Source: Bacteroidota bacterium (GTDB lineage: Bacteria; Bacteroidota; Bacteroidia; Flavobacteriales; Flavobacteriaceae). From it: a DNA stretch of 64,000 nt. Positions 9,009-18,075 of the stretch are shown in pieces. Within the stretch, counting starts at the first letter, position 1. The number at the start of each line of letters is the position of its first letter. The stretch lies in NCBI GenBank assembly GCA_947447375.1, contig CANFJB010000002.1:1-64000 (forward strand), in the 5' to 3' direction. A program made the position numbers and the translations under genes. The notes below the pieces were generated by a model. The model was given only the letters and a program-made list of their open reading frames with translations. It was not told the DNA's origin and made no database searches.

Positions 9009-9032
9009 GATTGCTTCGTTCCTCGCAAAGAC
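9009..9032 (-). repeat. TTGCGAGGAACGAAGCAATC motif
   Basis: Read on the minus strand, the segment contains TTGCGAGGAACGAAGCAATC, a short motif with complementary ends (TTGC/GCAA). It fills most of the gap between dut and the nucleotidyltransferase. Related copies are at 33793-33817 beside repeat copy B and at 39033-39057 nested inside copy C. Confidence 0.7.
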
Positions 9033-9037
9033 TAAAT

Positions 9038-10048
9038 ATGAAAATAATAGTGCCAATGGCGGGCCGTGGCTCCCGATTAAGACCACACACATTAACAGTT
9101 CCAAAACCATTAATCCCAATTGCAGGTAAACCAATCGTTCATCGATTAGTGGAAGATATCGCAGGGGTAATCAATCAAGAAATTGAAGAAATCGCCTTCA
9201 TTATCCATAAAGATTTTGGAAAACAAGTAGAAGTGGAACTTATTGCAATCGCCGAAAAATTAGGTGCAAAAGGAACTATTTGCTATCAAAATGAAGCTTT
9301 AGGAACGGCTCACGCTATTCTATGTGCTAAAGAATCAATGCAAGGGCCAATTGTAGTTGCCTATGCCGACACCCTTTTTAGAGCCGATTTTTCTCTTGAT
9401 ACCTCAGCCGATAGCGTGATTTGGGTAAAACAAGTGGAAGATCCAAGTGCTTTTGGAGTAGTACAATTGAATGAAAATAACCAAATTGTTGACTTCGTAG
9501 AAAAACCAAAAGAGTTTGTGTCTGACCTTGCAATAATCGGAATATATTATTTTAAATCAGGGGAAACTTTACGTGCCGAATTACGATATTTATTAGATAA
9601 TAATGTTGTTAAAGGTGGAGAATATCAATTGACAGACGCACTTGAAAATATGAAGGTAAAAGGATTGAAATTTGTTCCCGGAAAAGTTGATGAATGGATG
9701 GATTGCGGAAACAAAAATGTAACTGTAGAAACCAATTCAAGATTACTAAATTTCCTTCATGCCGACGGTGAAAATCTAGTTGATTCTTCTGTTATTTGTG
9801 AAAACAGTACCATCATTCAGCCTTGTTTTATTGGTGAAAACGTAAAACTGATAAATGCGACTGTTGGACCAAATGTTTCTTTAGGGAAAGGATGTACAGT
9901 TCAAAATGCAACAATAAAAAATAGCTTAGTTCAAAATCAATCTACCGTTAAAAACGCCAATTTAGACAACGCAATGATTGGTAGTTTTGCAAGTTTTGAT
10001 GGAAATTTTACAAGTATCAGTATTGGAGATTACTCCGTTTTAGAATAA
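9038..10048 (+). CDS. sugar-1-phosphate nucleotidyltransferase with beta-helix C-terminus
   Basis: A 336-residue protein. The N-terminal Rossmann-like domain has the nucleotide-binding signature PMAGRGSRLRPHT followed by PKPL (residues 6-24). The C-terminal third has the hydrophobic hexad rhythm of a left-handed beta-helix (SSVICENSTIIQP, TIKNSLVQN). It should make an NDP-sugar (glucose- or mannose-type) from NTP and sugar 1-phosphate; the exact nucleotide and sugar cannot be read. An upstream in-frame ATG at 9011 lies in the short repeat and is rejected. Together with the flippase it points to surface-glycan synthesis. Confidence 0.85.
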   Translation: MKIIVPMAGRGSRLRPHTLTVPKPLIPIAGKPIVHRLVEDIAGVINQEIEEIAFIIHKDFGKQVEVELIAIAEKLGAKGTICYQNEALGTAHAILCAKESMQGPIVVAYADTLFRADFSLDTSADSVIWVKQVEDPSAFGVVQLNENNQIVDFVEKPKEFVSDLAIIGIYYFKSGETLRAELRYLLDNNVVKGGEYQLTDALENMKVKGLKFVPGKVDEWMDCGNKNVTVETNSRLLNFLHADGENLVDSSVICENSTIIQPCFIGENVKLINATVGPNVSLGKGCTVQNATIKNSLVQNQSTVKNANLDNAMIGSFASFDGNFTSISIGDYSVLE

Positions 10049-11395
10049 ATGAAAAAACTATTTCTTATATTACTTTTTTCACTTTTGCAATGCAATACGG
10101 CATCACTTTGGGCGCAAAATCCCGCAGAAGATGTGGCATTGGAAAAAGATGATTTTCAAGATTCGTTCTTTGAATCTTTGAAGCAAAAAGGAATTGAAAA
10201 TTACGATAAAGCAATTATTGAATTAGAAAAATGTTTGAAAATTCAACCCAATAACGCTACTATTTATTTCGAACTTGGGAAAAACTATTTGGAACAAAAA
10301 GAGTACAAAAAAGCCTACGAATCATTTGAAAAAGCAACACAAATAGATCCAACTAATCGCTGGTTTTGGGTTGGAATGTACGATGTGTGTTTTGAAACTA
10401 AAGAATTTGAAAAGGCAATTCCTATTGTTTTAAAATTAATAGAATTCAAAAAAGAGTATAAGGAAGACTTGGTTTCGCTTTACATGAACACAAATCAATA
10501 CGACAATGCATTGGATTTAATAAACGAGCTGAATGATCAAGTTGGAAAATTAGAAATGCGAACACTTTATAAAGCTCAAATTCTAGAAGATCCAAAATAC
10601 CATAGTTCAGAACGAATAAATTTATTGGAACAAATTAAGAAAAATCCAAAAGAGGAATCGAATTATGTGGCTTTAATTTTTCTATACAATAAACAAAACC
10701 AAGAAGAATTAGCACAAGAAATTGCAAAGAAATTAGAAGTAGAAATTCCAAATTCTGATTGGGCGAAAGTGAGCTTATTTAAATCGTATTTAAAAAATAA
10801 CGATGGAGAAAATGCAGTAAAAGCAATGAATTTCGTTTTAGGAAGTTTAAAAATCGATCAAAAGATAAAACATAGAATGCTGAATGAATTTTTACTTTTT
10901 ATCAAAGACAAACCGCAATTTGATTCAGATTTAGAAAAGGCAATTTCCTATTTTGATAAAGATAAAACAGTTGAAGTTGCGAAAGAAATAGGTAAATTTT
11001 ATCATAATAAAAAGAACTGGGAAAAAGCAATTCGATTCTATGAAATCCAATTGAAAAAAATGCCTGACGATTTAGAAACGGCATTACTTTTGTTTGAATG
11101 TTATACTGAAAAAGGGGATTTTGACGTTATAGAAAAGAAAGCGGATTCGTTTATACAAATTTACCCAACTCAACCTGAATTTTATTATTATTTAGGGTTG
11201 GCTTGTAATCAAAAAGGGGCTTTCAAAAAAGCAAAAGACATCCTTGAATCTGGTTTAGATTTTGTTATTGAAAATCCAAAACTAGAAATTAATTTCAATA
11301 TTCAATTGGGAGAAGCGTATAATGGTTTGGGCGATATGAAGAAAAAAGAGTACTATTTTTCAAAAGCAGAAAGTGCTTTAAAAAACAAAAATTAA
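10049..11395 (+). CDS. secreted TPR-repeat protein
   Basis: A 448-residue protein with a cleavable signal peptide ending near WAQ (residues 21-23), then tetratricopeptide repeats. Clear units are around residues 55-125 (YFELGKNYLEQKEYKKAYES) and again at 310-440 (GKFYHNKKNWEKAIRFYE, YYYLGLACNQKGAFKKAKD). TPRs mediate protein-protein contacts, so it is probably a periplasmic scaffold. It starts directly after the nucleotidyltransferase stop and overlaps the next gene by 1 base. Partner unknown. Confidence 0.85.
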   Translation: MKKLFLILLFSLLQCNTASLWAQNPAEDVALEKDDFQDSFFESLKQKGIENYDKAIIELEKCLKIQPNNATIYFELGKNYLEQKEYKKAYESFEKATQIDPTNRWFWVGMYDVCFETKEFEKAIPIVLKLIEFKKEYKEDLVSLYMNTNQYDNALDLINELNDQVGKLEMRTLYKAQILEDPKYHSSERINLLEQIKKNPKEESNYVALIFLYNKQNQEELAQEIAKKLEVEIPNSDWAKVSLFKSYLKNNDGENAVKAMNFVLGSLKIDQKIKHRMLNEFLLFIKDKPQFDSDLEKAISYFDKDKTVEVAKEIGKFYHNKKNWEKAIRFYEIQLKKMPDDLETALLLFECYTEKGDFDVIEKKADSFIQIYPTQPEFYYYLGLACNQKGAFKKAKDILESGLDFVIENPKLEINFNIQLGEAYNGLGDMKKKEYYFSKAESALKNKN

Positions 11396-12165
11396 TGAAA
11401 AAATATATTGGTTTACTGTTATTTGGTTTCCTTGTTTCCTGCTCAGCAAAAAAAGCTGTAATAGCAGAAACAACTGCTAATGACAAACTATCAGCTGATA
11501 AAATAATTGAAAATCATTATAAAAATAAATTGAATTTCAACACTTTGTATATTAAATCTAGTGTGAATTATCGAGATCCAAGTCAATCTCAAAATGTAAC
11601 TGCTGAAATCAAAATTAAGAAAGACGAAATTATTTTAGTAAGCATTCGAATATTAGGAATTACAATGGCTAAAGCATTAATAACTCCTGAAAAAGTGCAA
11701 TATTACGAGAAATTAAATAGCAGCTATTTCGATGGGAATTATTCGGCTTTAAGCAAATTGTTGGGCACTGAATTGGACTTTCAAAAAGTTCAAAACTTAC
11801 TTTTAGGACAAGCATTTGATAATTTGAAAACAGGAAAATACAATTTGTCTTTAGAAGACAATAGGTACAAATTGGAATCCGTTTCCAATACAGATAGTAT
11901 CAAAACGTTTTATTTGTCGGGTAATAATTATTTAATTAATAAGGAAGAAATTTCACAGCCAGCATTAGAACGAATGTTACAAGTAATTTATCCAGATCGT
12001 AAATCGGCTGAGGAATTTTATTTGCCAACAGGAATTGCAATTGAAGCCAATCAGAAATCAGAAAAAACAACAATAAATATAAATTATAATAGTATTTCCT
12101 TCAACGAAGAACTTTCTTTTCCATATTCTGTTCCAAATTCGTACGAAAGAATTTTTATTAATTAA
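11395..12165 (+). CDS. DUF4292 lipoprotein
   Basis: A 256-residue protein with a lipoprotein signal ending in VSC (Cys16). The mature part is DUF4292, a Bacteroidetes family that I associate with a LolB-like beta-fold for lipids; that link is inference. Recognisable segments are TLYIKSSVNYRDPSQSQNV and ISIRILGITMAKALITPEKV, the latter amphipathic. It is translationally coupled to the TPR gene (stop/ATG overlap) and followed by the EnvC-like gene. Context suggests outer-membrane or septum assembly. Confidence 0.82.
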   Translation: MKKYIGLLLFGFLVSCSAKKAVIAETTANDKLSADKIIENHYKNKLNFNTLYIKSSVNYRDPSQSQNVTAEIKIKKDEIILVSIRILGITMAKALITPEKVQYYEKLNSSYFDGNYSALSKLLGTELDFQKVQNLLLGQAFDNLKTGKYNLSLEDNRYKLESVSNTDSIKTFYLSGNNYLINKEEISQPALERMLQVIYPDRKSAEEFYLPTGIAIEANQKSEKTTININYNSISFNEELSFPYSVPNSYERIFIN

Positions 12166-12188
12166 ATTTGCAAAAAATAAGCTTCAAT

Positions 12189-13496
12189 ATGTCAAAATTT
12201 ATTTATAGTTTTTTAATCCTATTCATTTCTTGTTCCGTTTGGGCACAACCAGAAGACCAACAAAAAAAATTGGAAGAACGAAAAGCGCAAATCCAAAAAG
12301 AAATTCGTGAAACCGAAGAACTGTTGCAAGCCACCAAGAAAAAAGAAAAATCGGTTACTACACTTATTGTAATCCAATCGAACAAAATAAAACTGAAAGA
12401 GAAATTAATAAATACAACTGAAAAACAAACAAAGTTGTTGAGTAACGACATGTATTTGAATCAGTTACAAATAAATAGATTGAAAAGAGAATTGGAAATC
12501 CTAAAAAAGGATTATGCCGCAATGATTGTTAAATCCTATAAAAGTAGGTCGGAACAAAGTCGGGCAATGTTTTTATTATCGTCAGAAAATTTCCTTCAAG
12601 CCTATAAAAGAGCGCAGTATATGAAACAATATGCCAGCTTTAGAAAGACGCAAGGTGTTGAAATTAAAGATAAAACAGCAGAACTTACAAATTATAATGA
12701 AAAGATTGTAGTTCAAAAAACAGCAAAACAAAAATTGATTGAAGAAAACGAAAAAGAACGTTTAGAGCTTCAAAAGGAAAGAGAAGAACAAGAAGCATTG
12801 GCAAATTCTATCAAAAAAGATAAGAAAAAATATACCGCTGAAATCAAGAAAAAGCAACAAGAAACCCGAGCAATCGATCAAAAAATTGACCGATTAATTC
12901 GTGAAGCAATTGCGGAAGCCAACAGAAAAGCAGCGGAAGCCAATAGAAAAGCGATTGAAGCAAGTAGAAAAGCAACCCCAAATAATACTAAAATACCAAC
13001 AAAAGAAGCTGTAGTTGCTGAAACTAAAGCTATAGAATCGTCAGCTAAAATCGTATTAACAGCAGAAGGGAAAATCATCGCCGACAACTTCAAAGCCAAT
13101 AAAGGGCGTTTGCCTTGGCCGGTTGAAAAAGGATCGGTTTATTCTGCTTATGGAGAGCATCCACACCCAGAATTCAAATCGCTAACCATAAAAAATAGTG
13201 GTGTAGATATTGAAACTGAAAAAGGCGCGAATGCTAGAGCCGTATTTGGTGGAGTGGTAACCAGTATCATGGTGTTTTCACCAGTGAATACTGCGGTTAT
13301 GATTCAACATGGAGATTTTTTCACAGTGTACCAAAATCTAAGTTCTGTTTCTGTTAGTAAAGGAGATAAAGTTTCTATAAAACAGAGTATTGGTCGAATA
13401 AGAACTAGTGGCGATTCAGGAAAAACAATTCTAAAATTCACCATTTCACAAAATACCACCTATTTTAATCCGGGAAGTTGGTTGTATAATATGTAA
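12189..13496 (+). CDS. EnvC-like murein hydrolase activator (degenerate M23/LytM)
   Basis: A 435-residue protein with a signal peptide (ending near VWA), a long coiled coil (about 25-265) that includes EANRKA-type repeats, and a C-terminal LytM domain (about 325-435). The zinc site is degenerate: the first histidine of H-x3-D is gone (KNSGVDIE keeps the Asp) and the usual Y-x-H-L is VYQNL. Loss of the ligands is what EnvC shows, a protein that activates cell-wall amidases rather than cutting peptidoglycan. I choose ATG 12189 over an in-frame TTG at 12168 because it gives a normal signal peptide. A terminator follows. Confidence 0.87.
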   Translation: MSKFIYSFLILFISCSVWAQPEDQQKKLEERKAQIQKEIRETEELLQATKKKEKSVTTLIVIQSNKIKLKEKLINTTEKQTKLLSNDMYLNQLQINRLKRELEILKKDYAAMIVKSYKSRSEQSRAMFLLSSENFLQAYKRAQYMKQYASFRKTQGVEIKDKTAELTNYNEKIVVQKTAKQKLIEENEKERLELQKEREEQEALANSIKKDKKKYTAEIKKKQQETRAIDQKIDRLIREAIAEANRKAAEANRKAIEASRKATPNNTKIPTKEAVVAETKAIESSAKIVLTAEGKIIADNFKANKGRLPWPVEKGSVYSAYGEHPHPEFKSLTIKNSGVDIETEKGANARAVFGGVVTSIMVFSPVNTAVMIQHGDFFTVYQNLSSVSVSKGDKVSIKQSIGRIRTSGDSGKTILKFTISQNTTYFNPGSWLYNM

Positions 13497-13501
13497 AAAA
13501 A

Positions 13502-13521
13502 GGGAGTCAAAATTGACTCCC
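13502..13521. terminator. bidirectional hairpin terminator
   Basis: GGGAGTCAA (13502-13510) pairs with TTGACTCCC (13513-13521), flanked by A-runs on the left and eight T on the right. It lies between the convergent EnvC-like and thioesterase genes. Confidence 0.88.
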
Positions 13522-13527
13522 TTTTTT

Positions 13528-14037
13528 TTAATCAAAAAGTGCTTTTAATTCGGTTGCTTCATTTGGTTTCATTTTTCCAGCTAAAACCAAACTCAATTGT
13601 TTTCTTCGTAAAGCAGCATCAAATCTCGCTTTTTCTAATTCAGTTTCCGGAATAATCGGTGGTACTTCAACAGGTCGCCCAGAATCATCAACCGCCACAA
13701 AGGTATAAATCGCTTCATTGGCCTTGCTCCTAGTTCCCGTTTCTCTATCTTCAATCCAAACATCAATAAAGATTTCCATGGAACTTTTGAAACTTCTGGA
13801 CACTTTCGCTTCAACGGTAACAACGCTTCCTAAAGGTATCGCCCTATTGAAAGCCACATGATTTACAGAAGCCGTGACTGCCACTCTGCGCGAATGTCTT
13901 CTCGCTGATATACTTGCGGCTCTATCCATTCTTGCCAATAATTCCCCGCCAAAAAGATTGTTTAGAGGGTTGGTTTCACTCGGTAATACTAAATCGGTTA
14001 ATACCGTTAAAGATTCTGAAGGATGTTTTGGGTGCAT
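13528..14037 (-). CDS. acyl-CoA thioesterase (hotdog fold)
   Basis: A 169-residue hotdog-fold thioesterase of the YciA/BACH type. LPSETNPLNNLFGGELLARM (residues 18-37) is the family signature, with the Asn and the GG loop near the CoA site and the Asp of the following MDRAA. NHVAFNRAIPLGSVV continues the core. It hydrolyses acyl-CoA to free acid and CoA; chain-length preference cannot be told. A -7 box (CAAAGGTA on the plus strand, 14052-14059) sits upstream, without a well-placed TTG. Confidence 0.9.
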   Translation of the reverse strand: MHPKHPSESLTVLTDLVLPSETNPLNNLFGGELLARMDRAASISARRHSRRVAVTASVNHVAFNRAIPLGSVVTVEAKVSRSFKSSMEIFIDVWIEDRETGTRSKANEAIYTFVAVDDSGRPVEVPPIIPETELEKARFDAALRRKQLSLVLAGKMKPNEATELKALFD

Positions 14038-14079
14038 ATTTATTTTTTTTACAAAGGTACAACTTAGAAGCCAAAAAAA

Positions 14080-14100
14080 AATCCCGAAATTATCGGGATT
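14080..14100 (-). terminator. hairpin terminator of the HU-SPOR gene
   Basis: AATCCCGA (14080-14087) pairs with TCGGGATT (14093-14100). Read on the minus strand it is followed by a T-run, and it lies a few bases after the stop of the HU-SPOR gene. Confidence 0.82.
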
Positions 14101-14106
14101 TAATAT

Positions 14107-15042
14107 TTAAAATTGTTCAATCAAGATCCAAGCATTTGGATTTTCTGATTTTTGAATGTCTGATTTAATTCTCTCAGCCTCCTCAAGTGTTGGGAAACTT
14201 CCGTACAGCACAGGAAATAATCCGTTTGAATTTGGAGCTAATCTTTTTGCTTTAAACCCTTTTCTGGTAAGTCTTTTATATACTTTTTCAGCATTTTTTT
14301 CAAGTCTAAATGCGCCCGCAACAATATGATAAGGCATGTTTTCCTCTTTTACAGATAACGTTACTGTAGGAAGTGGATTGCTAATTACAAATGTAGCTTC
14401 TTGAATTGTATTTTGAACTTGTTTTTGAACTTCTGTTTGCACAATTAATGTATCTGAAGCTACTTTATCTTGGTATAATTTTAGTCCCATTATTCCAGAA
14501 CAAGAAAGTGACAATACAATTAATGCTGCATATTTAAAGTAAGTACGACCAATATTTCTATCTGGAACCAATTGGATTACGTCTTCTTCTTTTGCATCTT
14601 CGAATAAATGTTCAATAACTTCTCTCTTTATTGAAGGCGCTATTAAATTGGTTAAACCAAATGAACTTGCTAAATAATTAACTTGCTCGAAAGGAGTAAA
14701 AACAATATTTTTTTCAGAATTTAAATTGAATTCACCAATGCTTTTGAAGGATAATTTATTTGCAGTTTGCAATTCGTTTTTCCATTTGGCGATTTCATTT
14801 TCAATAGAAACAACCGCAGATTCATAAGAGATTTTCTCGTTCTGAGCTATATGATTCGCTAACAATCCGTCATTATTTTTCAAAAACGAATTGAAAGAAA
14901 TTAATTTCTTCGGTGGGTAAAAACCATTGCTAGCTTCGTGCCATTGTGCTGATTGAATATCAGTTAAAAAGGCACCAAAACCAGGAATCGTTACACATTG
15001 ATATCGATATAATAGCTGAGAGATGTAATGTTCTAAATTCAT
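14107..15042 (-). CDS. membrane protein with HU-like domains and C-terminal SPOR domain
   Basis: A 311-residue protein. Residues about 1-125 resemble the tandem HU-like (CCDC81-type, bacterial) domains: YRYQCVTIPGFGAFLTD and LSFKSIGEFNL. A single transmembrane helix spans about 168-188, and a SPOR domain fills about 236-309 (PYHIVAGAFRLEKNAEKVYK). SPOR domains bind denuded septal peptidoglycan, so the HU-like part should be cytosolic and the SPOR part periplasmic. An ATG at 15060 is in frame, but the predicted promoter 15048-15076 places the transcript start near 15042, favouring ATG 15042. The DNA-binding ability of the HU-like part is unproven. Confidence 0.83.
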   Translation of the reverse strand: MNLEHYISQLLYRYQCVTIPGFGAFLTDIQSAQWHEASNGFYPPKKLISFNSFLKNNDGLLANHIAQNEKISYESAVVSIENEIAKWKNELQTANKLSFKSIGEFNLNSEKNIVFTPFEQVNYLASSFGLTNLIAPSIKREVIEHLFEDAKEEDVIQLVPDRNIGRTYFKYAALIVLSLSCSGIMGLKLYQDKVASDTLIVQTEVQKQVQNTIQEATFVISNPLPTVTLSVKEENMPYHIVAGAFRLEKNAEKVYKRLTRKGFKAKRLAPNSNGLFPVLYGSFPTLEEAERIKSDIQKSENPNAWILIEQF

Positions 15043-15047
15043 AATAA

Positions 15048-15076
15048 CAAAGTTATACAATCAAAATAGTTATCAA
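15048..15076 (-). promoter_or_regulatory. flavobacterial promoter for the HU-SPOR gene
   Basis: Minus strand TTG (15076-15074), 18 bases, TAACTTTG (15055-15048) match TTG-N17-23-TAnnTTTG. The expected transcript start is about 15041-15044, practically on the ATG at 15042, so the mRNA may have almost no leader. Confidence 0.55.
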
Positions 15077-15144
15077 AATTTTATTCACAAAATTTATTAA
15101 CAATTTTCAAAAAAATTCCTATATTACTAAAATAAATCTATGCC

Positions 15145-16245
15145 ATGAATGAAACCGAATTATATTACCTATTAGCATTACAAAAAGTAGAAGGTGTGGG
15201 CGATATTGTTGCCAAAAAACTACTTACCCATTGTGGAGACGCAGCTTCAATTTTCAATTCTAAAGCTTCTCAACTTGCGTCAATTGACGGAATTGGCTCG
15301 GTGTTAATTTCAAAATTGAAAGATAAATCCGTATTTGCTAAAGCAGAAGCAGAATTAAAATACATAGAAAATAACGAAATAAACGTTTCGTATTTCCAAG
15401 ATAAAACCTATCCTGAGCGACTAAAACATTGCATTGATGGTCCGTTACTTTTATTCTCAACAGGAACTATTGACTTTAACAATAGGAAGATTATTAGTAT
15501 TGTGGGTACAAGAAAAATCACCTCTTATGGGACTGAATTTTGTAAATCATTAATCTCAGAATTAGCACCCTTGAATCCAATAATAGTAAGCGGTTTTGCT
15601 TATGGTGTTGACATTGTTGCTCACCAAGCCGCAATTGAAAACGACTTGCAAACGATAGGAATTGTTGCGCATGGGCTGGATCAAATTTATCCTAGTCCCC
15701 ATAAAAAATACGTTGCAAAAATGGAACAAAACGGAGGTTTTATGACCGAATATTGGAGCGGAACCAATCCTGAAAAAGAGAATTTTGTAAAACGAAATCG
15801 GATTGTAGCCGGGATTTCTGAGGCTACAATTGTAATTGAATCTGCAATAAAAGGAGGTTCCTTAATCACTGCCAATTTAGCCAACGATTACAATCGAGAT
15901 GTTTTTGCTGTTCCTGGTAGAACTTCCGATAAATTAAGTTTAGGATGCAATAATTTGATTAAAACTCAAAAAGCAAATTTGCTAACAAGCGCTGCCGATT
16001 TAGTTTATATTTTAAATTGGGATATCGAAAAAACTACTCGATCCGTTCAAAAGAAGTTATTTGTTACCTTAGAAAATGAAGAACAAAAAATTTACGATTA
16101 CCTATTAAAATCAGGTAAAGAAATCCTGGATATTATAGCATTGGAATGTGATTTGCCCATTTACAAAATATCGGGAATTCTATTGAATATGGAATTAAAA
16201 GGCGTGGTTAGGCCTTTACCGGGGAAACTATTTGAAGCAATTTAA
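15145..16245 (+). CDS. dprA: DNA-processing protein DprA
   Basis: A 366-residue DprA/Smf protein. An N-terminal helix-hairpin-helix-like region (VEGVGDIVAKKLL) is followed by the Rossmann-type core with the signatures VSGFAYGVDIVAHQAA and RNRIVAGISEATIVIES, and a C-terminal winged-helix-like part (about 300-366). DprA binds incoming single-stranded DNA and loads RecA during natural transformation. No other competence gene is nearby; recA is about 2 kb away. The last 4 bases overlap the convergent trpS gene. Confidence 0.94.
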   Translation: MNETELYYLLALQKVEGVGDIVAKKLLTHCGDAASIFNSKASQLASIDGIGSVLISKLKDKSVFAKAEAELKYIENNEINVSYFQDKTYPERLKHCIDGPLLLFSTGTIDFNNRKIISIVGTRKITSYGTEFCKSLISELAPLNPIIVSGFAYGVDIVAHQAAIENDLQTIGIVAHGLDQIYPSPHKKYVAKMEQNGGFMTEYWSGTNPEKENFVKRNRIVAGISEATIVIESAIKGGSLITANLANDYNRDVFAVPGRTSDKLSLGCNNLIKTQKANLLTSAADLVYILNWDIEKTTRSVQKKLFVTLENEEQKIYDYLLKSGKEILDIIALECDLPIYKISGILLNMELKGVVRPLPGKLFEAI

Positions 16246-17222
16246 AAACTAAATCCTAGTTTTTGACGGACTCTTTTTAAAACTCCATTGGCAATTGCCG
16301 AAGCCTTTTCTGCTCCGCGAAATAATTCTTGGTCAATTTCTTGTAGATTGCTCATGTAGTAATTGTACTTTTCACGCTCTGTTTTGAATTTATCAATAAT
16401 CAATTCGAACAATTCTTGTTTGGCGTGGCCGTAACCATAATCAGCATTTGCATTAGCATAATTTTCTCTCATTTTCTGAATTTGAGAATCGGTTGCTAAT
16501 AATTTATAAATAGCAAATATGTTACAGGTTTCCGTATTTTTTGGCGCTTCTAGCGGAGTACTGTCGCTCTCAATTGACATAATTTGCTTGCGCAGAGATT
16601 TGTCATCCAAGAAAATATTAATAATATTATTTGCCGATTTACTCATTTTTCCACCATTTGTTCCTGGAACATATTTAGTTTCTTCTTGAATATAAGATTC
16701 TGGTAATACGAATGTTTCCCCCATTTGGTGATTAAAACGAGCCGCTACATCACGAGTAATTTCTATGTGCTGCAATTGGTCTTTTCCAACAGGTACAAAT
16801 TGTGCGTCGTACAATAAAATATCAGCTGCCATCAACATTGGATAAGAAAATAATCCTGCATTTACATCTTCTAATCGATCGGATTTGTCTTTAAATGAAT
16901 GGGCTAATGTCAATCTTTGGTAAGGAAAAAAACAGCTCAAATACCAAGCTAATTCTGCCGTTTGAGGAACGTCGGACTGGCGGTAAAAAATCACTTTATT
17001 TACATTTAAACCACACGCTAACCAAGCAGCAGCGGTACTATAAGTGTTTGCTCTTAAAGTTTCGCCATCCTTAATTTGGGTTATAGAATGCAAATCGGCA
17101 ATGAAAAGAAACGATTCGTTTTCTGGTTTATTAGACAGCTCAATTGCTGGAATAATAGCCCCTAACAAATTCCCTAAATGCGGAGTTCCTGTACTTTGAA
17201 TACCTGTTAAAATCTTTGACAT
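16242..17222 (-). CDS. trpS: tryptophanyl-tRNA synthetase
   Basis: A 326-residue class I synthetase. The HIGH-type signature is TGTPHLGNLLG (11-21) and the KMSKS loop is GGKMSKSANN near residue 192. The length fits the short bacterial TrpRS. It charges tRNA-Trp with tryptophan. It is convergent with dprA and overlaps it by 4 bases. A -7-like CAAAGTTA (plus strand, 17240-17247) precedes the start, without a matching TTG. Confidence 0.95.
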   Translation of the reverse strand: MSKILTGIQSTGTPHLGNLLGAIIPAIELSNKPENESFLFIADLHSITQIKDGETLRANTYSTAAAWLACGLNVNKVIFYRQSDVPQTAELAWYLSCFFPYQRLTLAHSFKDKSDRLEDVNAGLFSYPMLMAADILLYDAQFVPVGKDQLQHIEITRDVAARFNHQMGETFVLPESYIQEETKYVPGTNGGKMSKSANNIINIFLDDKSLRKQIMSIESDSTPLEAPKNTETCNIFAIYKLLATDSQIQKMRENYANANADYGYGHAKQELFELIIDKFKTEREKYNYYMSNLQEIDQELFRGAEKASAIANGVLKRVRQKLGFSF

Positions 17223-17292
17223 TATTTTCTAATTTATCGCAAAGTTAAACCTTTGTATCAAAAATAACAGAGAAATATGTATTTTTGACATT

Positions 17293-18042
17293 ATGAAATT
17301 AATAAAAAACACATTCTGGTTCGTTTGGCGAATCTGGTTTCACGTTATGTTGGCTTTGCCATTAGTAATAATGGGACCAGTAATGTTCCTATTTCTGCTT
17401 AAAGAAAAGTGGTATCCGTATTTCTTTGTTTTGGCAAGAATATGGGCAAAATCAGCACTTTTTGGAACTGGTTTTTATTATAAAATTGACCGCGAACAGA
17501 AATTTGAGGCGAATAAAAGTTATATGTTAATTGCCAATCATACTTCAATGACCGACATTATGTTGATGCTTGCAGTTTCAAACCAGCCTTTTGTGTTTGT
17601 AGGAAAAATTGAATTGGCAAAGATTCCGCTTTTTGGATTTTTCTATAAACGCAGCTGTATTTTAGTCGATAGAAGTAATTCTAGAAGCCGAATGGAAGTA
17701 TTTGAACAAGCTCAAAAAAGATTAAAACAGGGATTAAGTATCTGTATTTTCCCTGAAGGTGGAGTTCCATCTGATGAATCTATCGTTTTGGCCGATTTTA
17801 AAGATGGTGCATTTCGCTTAGCAATTGAACATCAAATTCCCATAGTGCCAATAACTTTTCCTGACAATAAAAAGAGAATGTCTTATACCTTCTTTAGCGG
17901 AAGCATGGGGGTAATGAGAGCAAAAGTTCACCCATTTATTAATACAACGGGGATGACAATTGAAAATAAAAATGATATTCGAGAAATAAAAACACAATCT
18001 TGGAATATCATCCACAAGCAACTTTTAGAATATAACGGATAA
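17293..18042 (+). CDS. 1-acyl-sn-glycerol-3-phosphate acyltransferase (PlsC-type)
   Basis: A 249-residue membrane-associated acyltransferase. It has an N-terminal hydrophobic stretch (about 5-38), the NHTSMTD box at 82-88 (H-x4-D) and FPEGG at 153-157. It should acylate lysophosphatidic acid to phosphatidic acid in phospholipid synthesis. A similar gene lies at 19227 on the other side of recA. TATTTTTG at 17280-17287 ends only 5 bases before the ATG, with a TTG 24 bases further up (17253-17255), so the message may be nearly leaderless. Confidence 0.88.
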   Translation: MKLIKNTFWFVWRIWFHVMLALPLVIMGPVMFLFLLKEKWYPYFFVLARIWAKSALFGTGFYYKIDREQKFEANKSYMLIANHTSMTDIMLMLAVSNQPFVFVGKIELAKIPLFGFFYKRSCILVDRSNSRSRMEVFEQAQKRLKQGLSICIFPEGGVPSDESIVLADFKDGAFRLAIEHQIPIVPITFPDNKKRMSYTFFSGSMGVMRAKVHPFINTTGMTIENKNDIREIKTQSWNIIHKQLLEYNG

Positions 18043-18044
18043 AA

Positions 18045-18070
18045 AAAATGCTCATTTTCATGAGCATTTT
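18045..18070. terminator. bidirectional hairpin terminator
   Basis: AAAATGCTCAT (18045-18055) pairs with ATGAGCATTTT (18060-18070) around a 4-base loop, with an A-run before and T-run after. It lies between the convergent PlsC and recA genes. Confidence 0.88.
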
Positions 18071-18075
18071 TTTAT

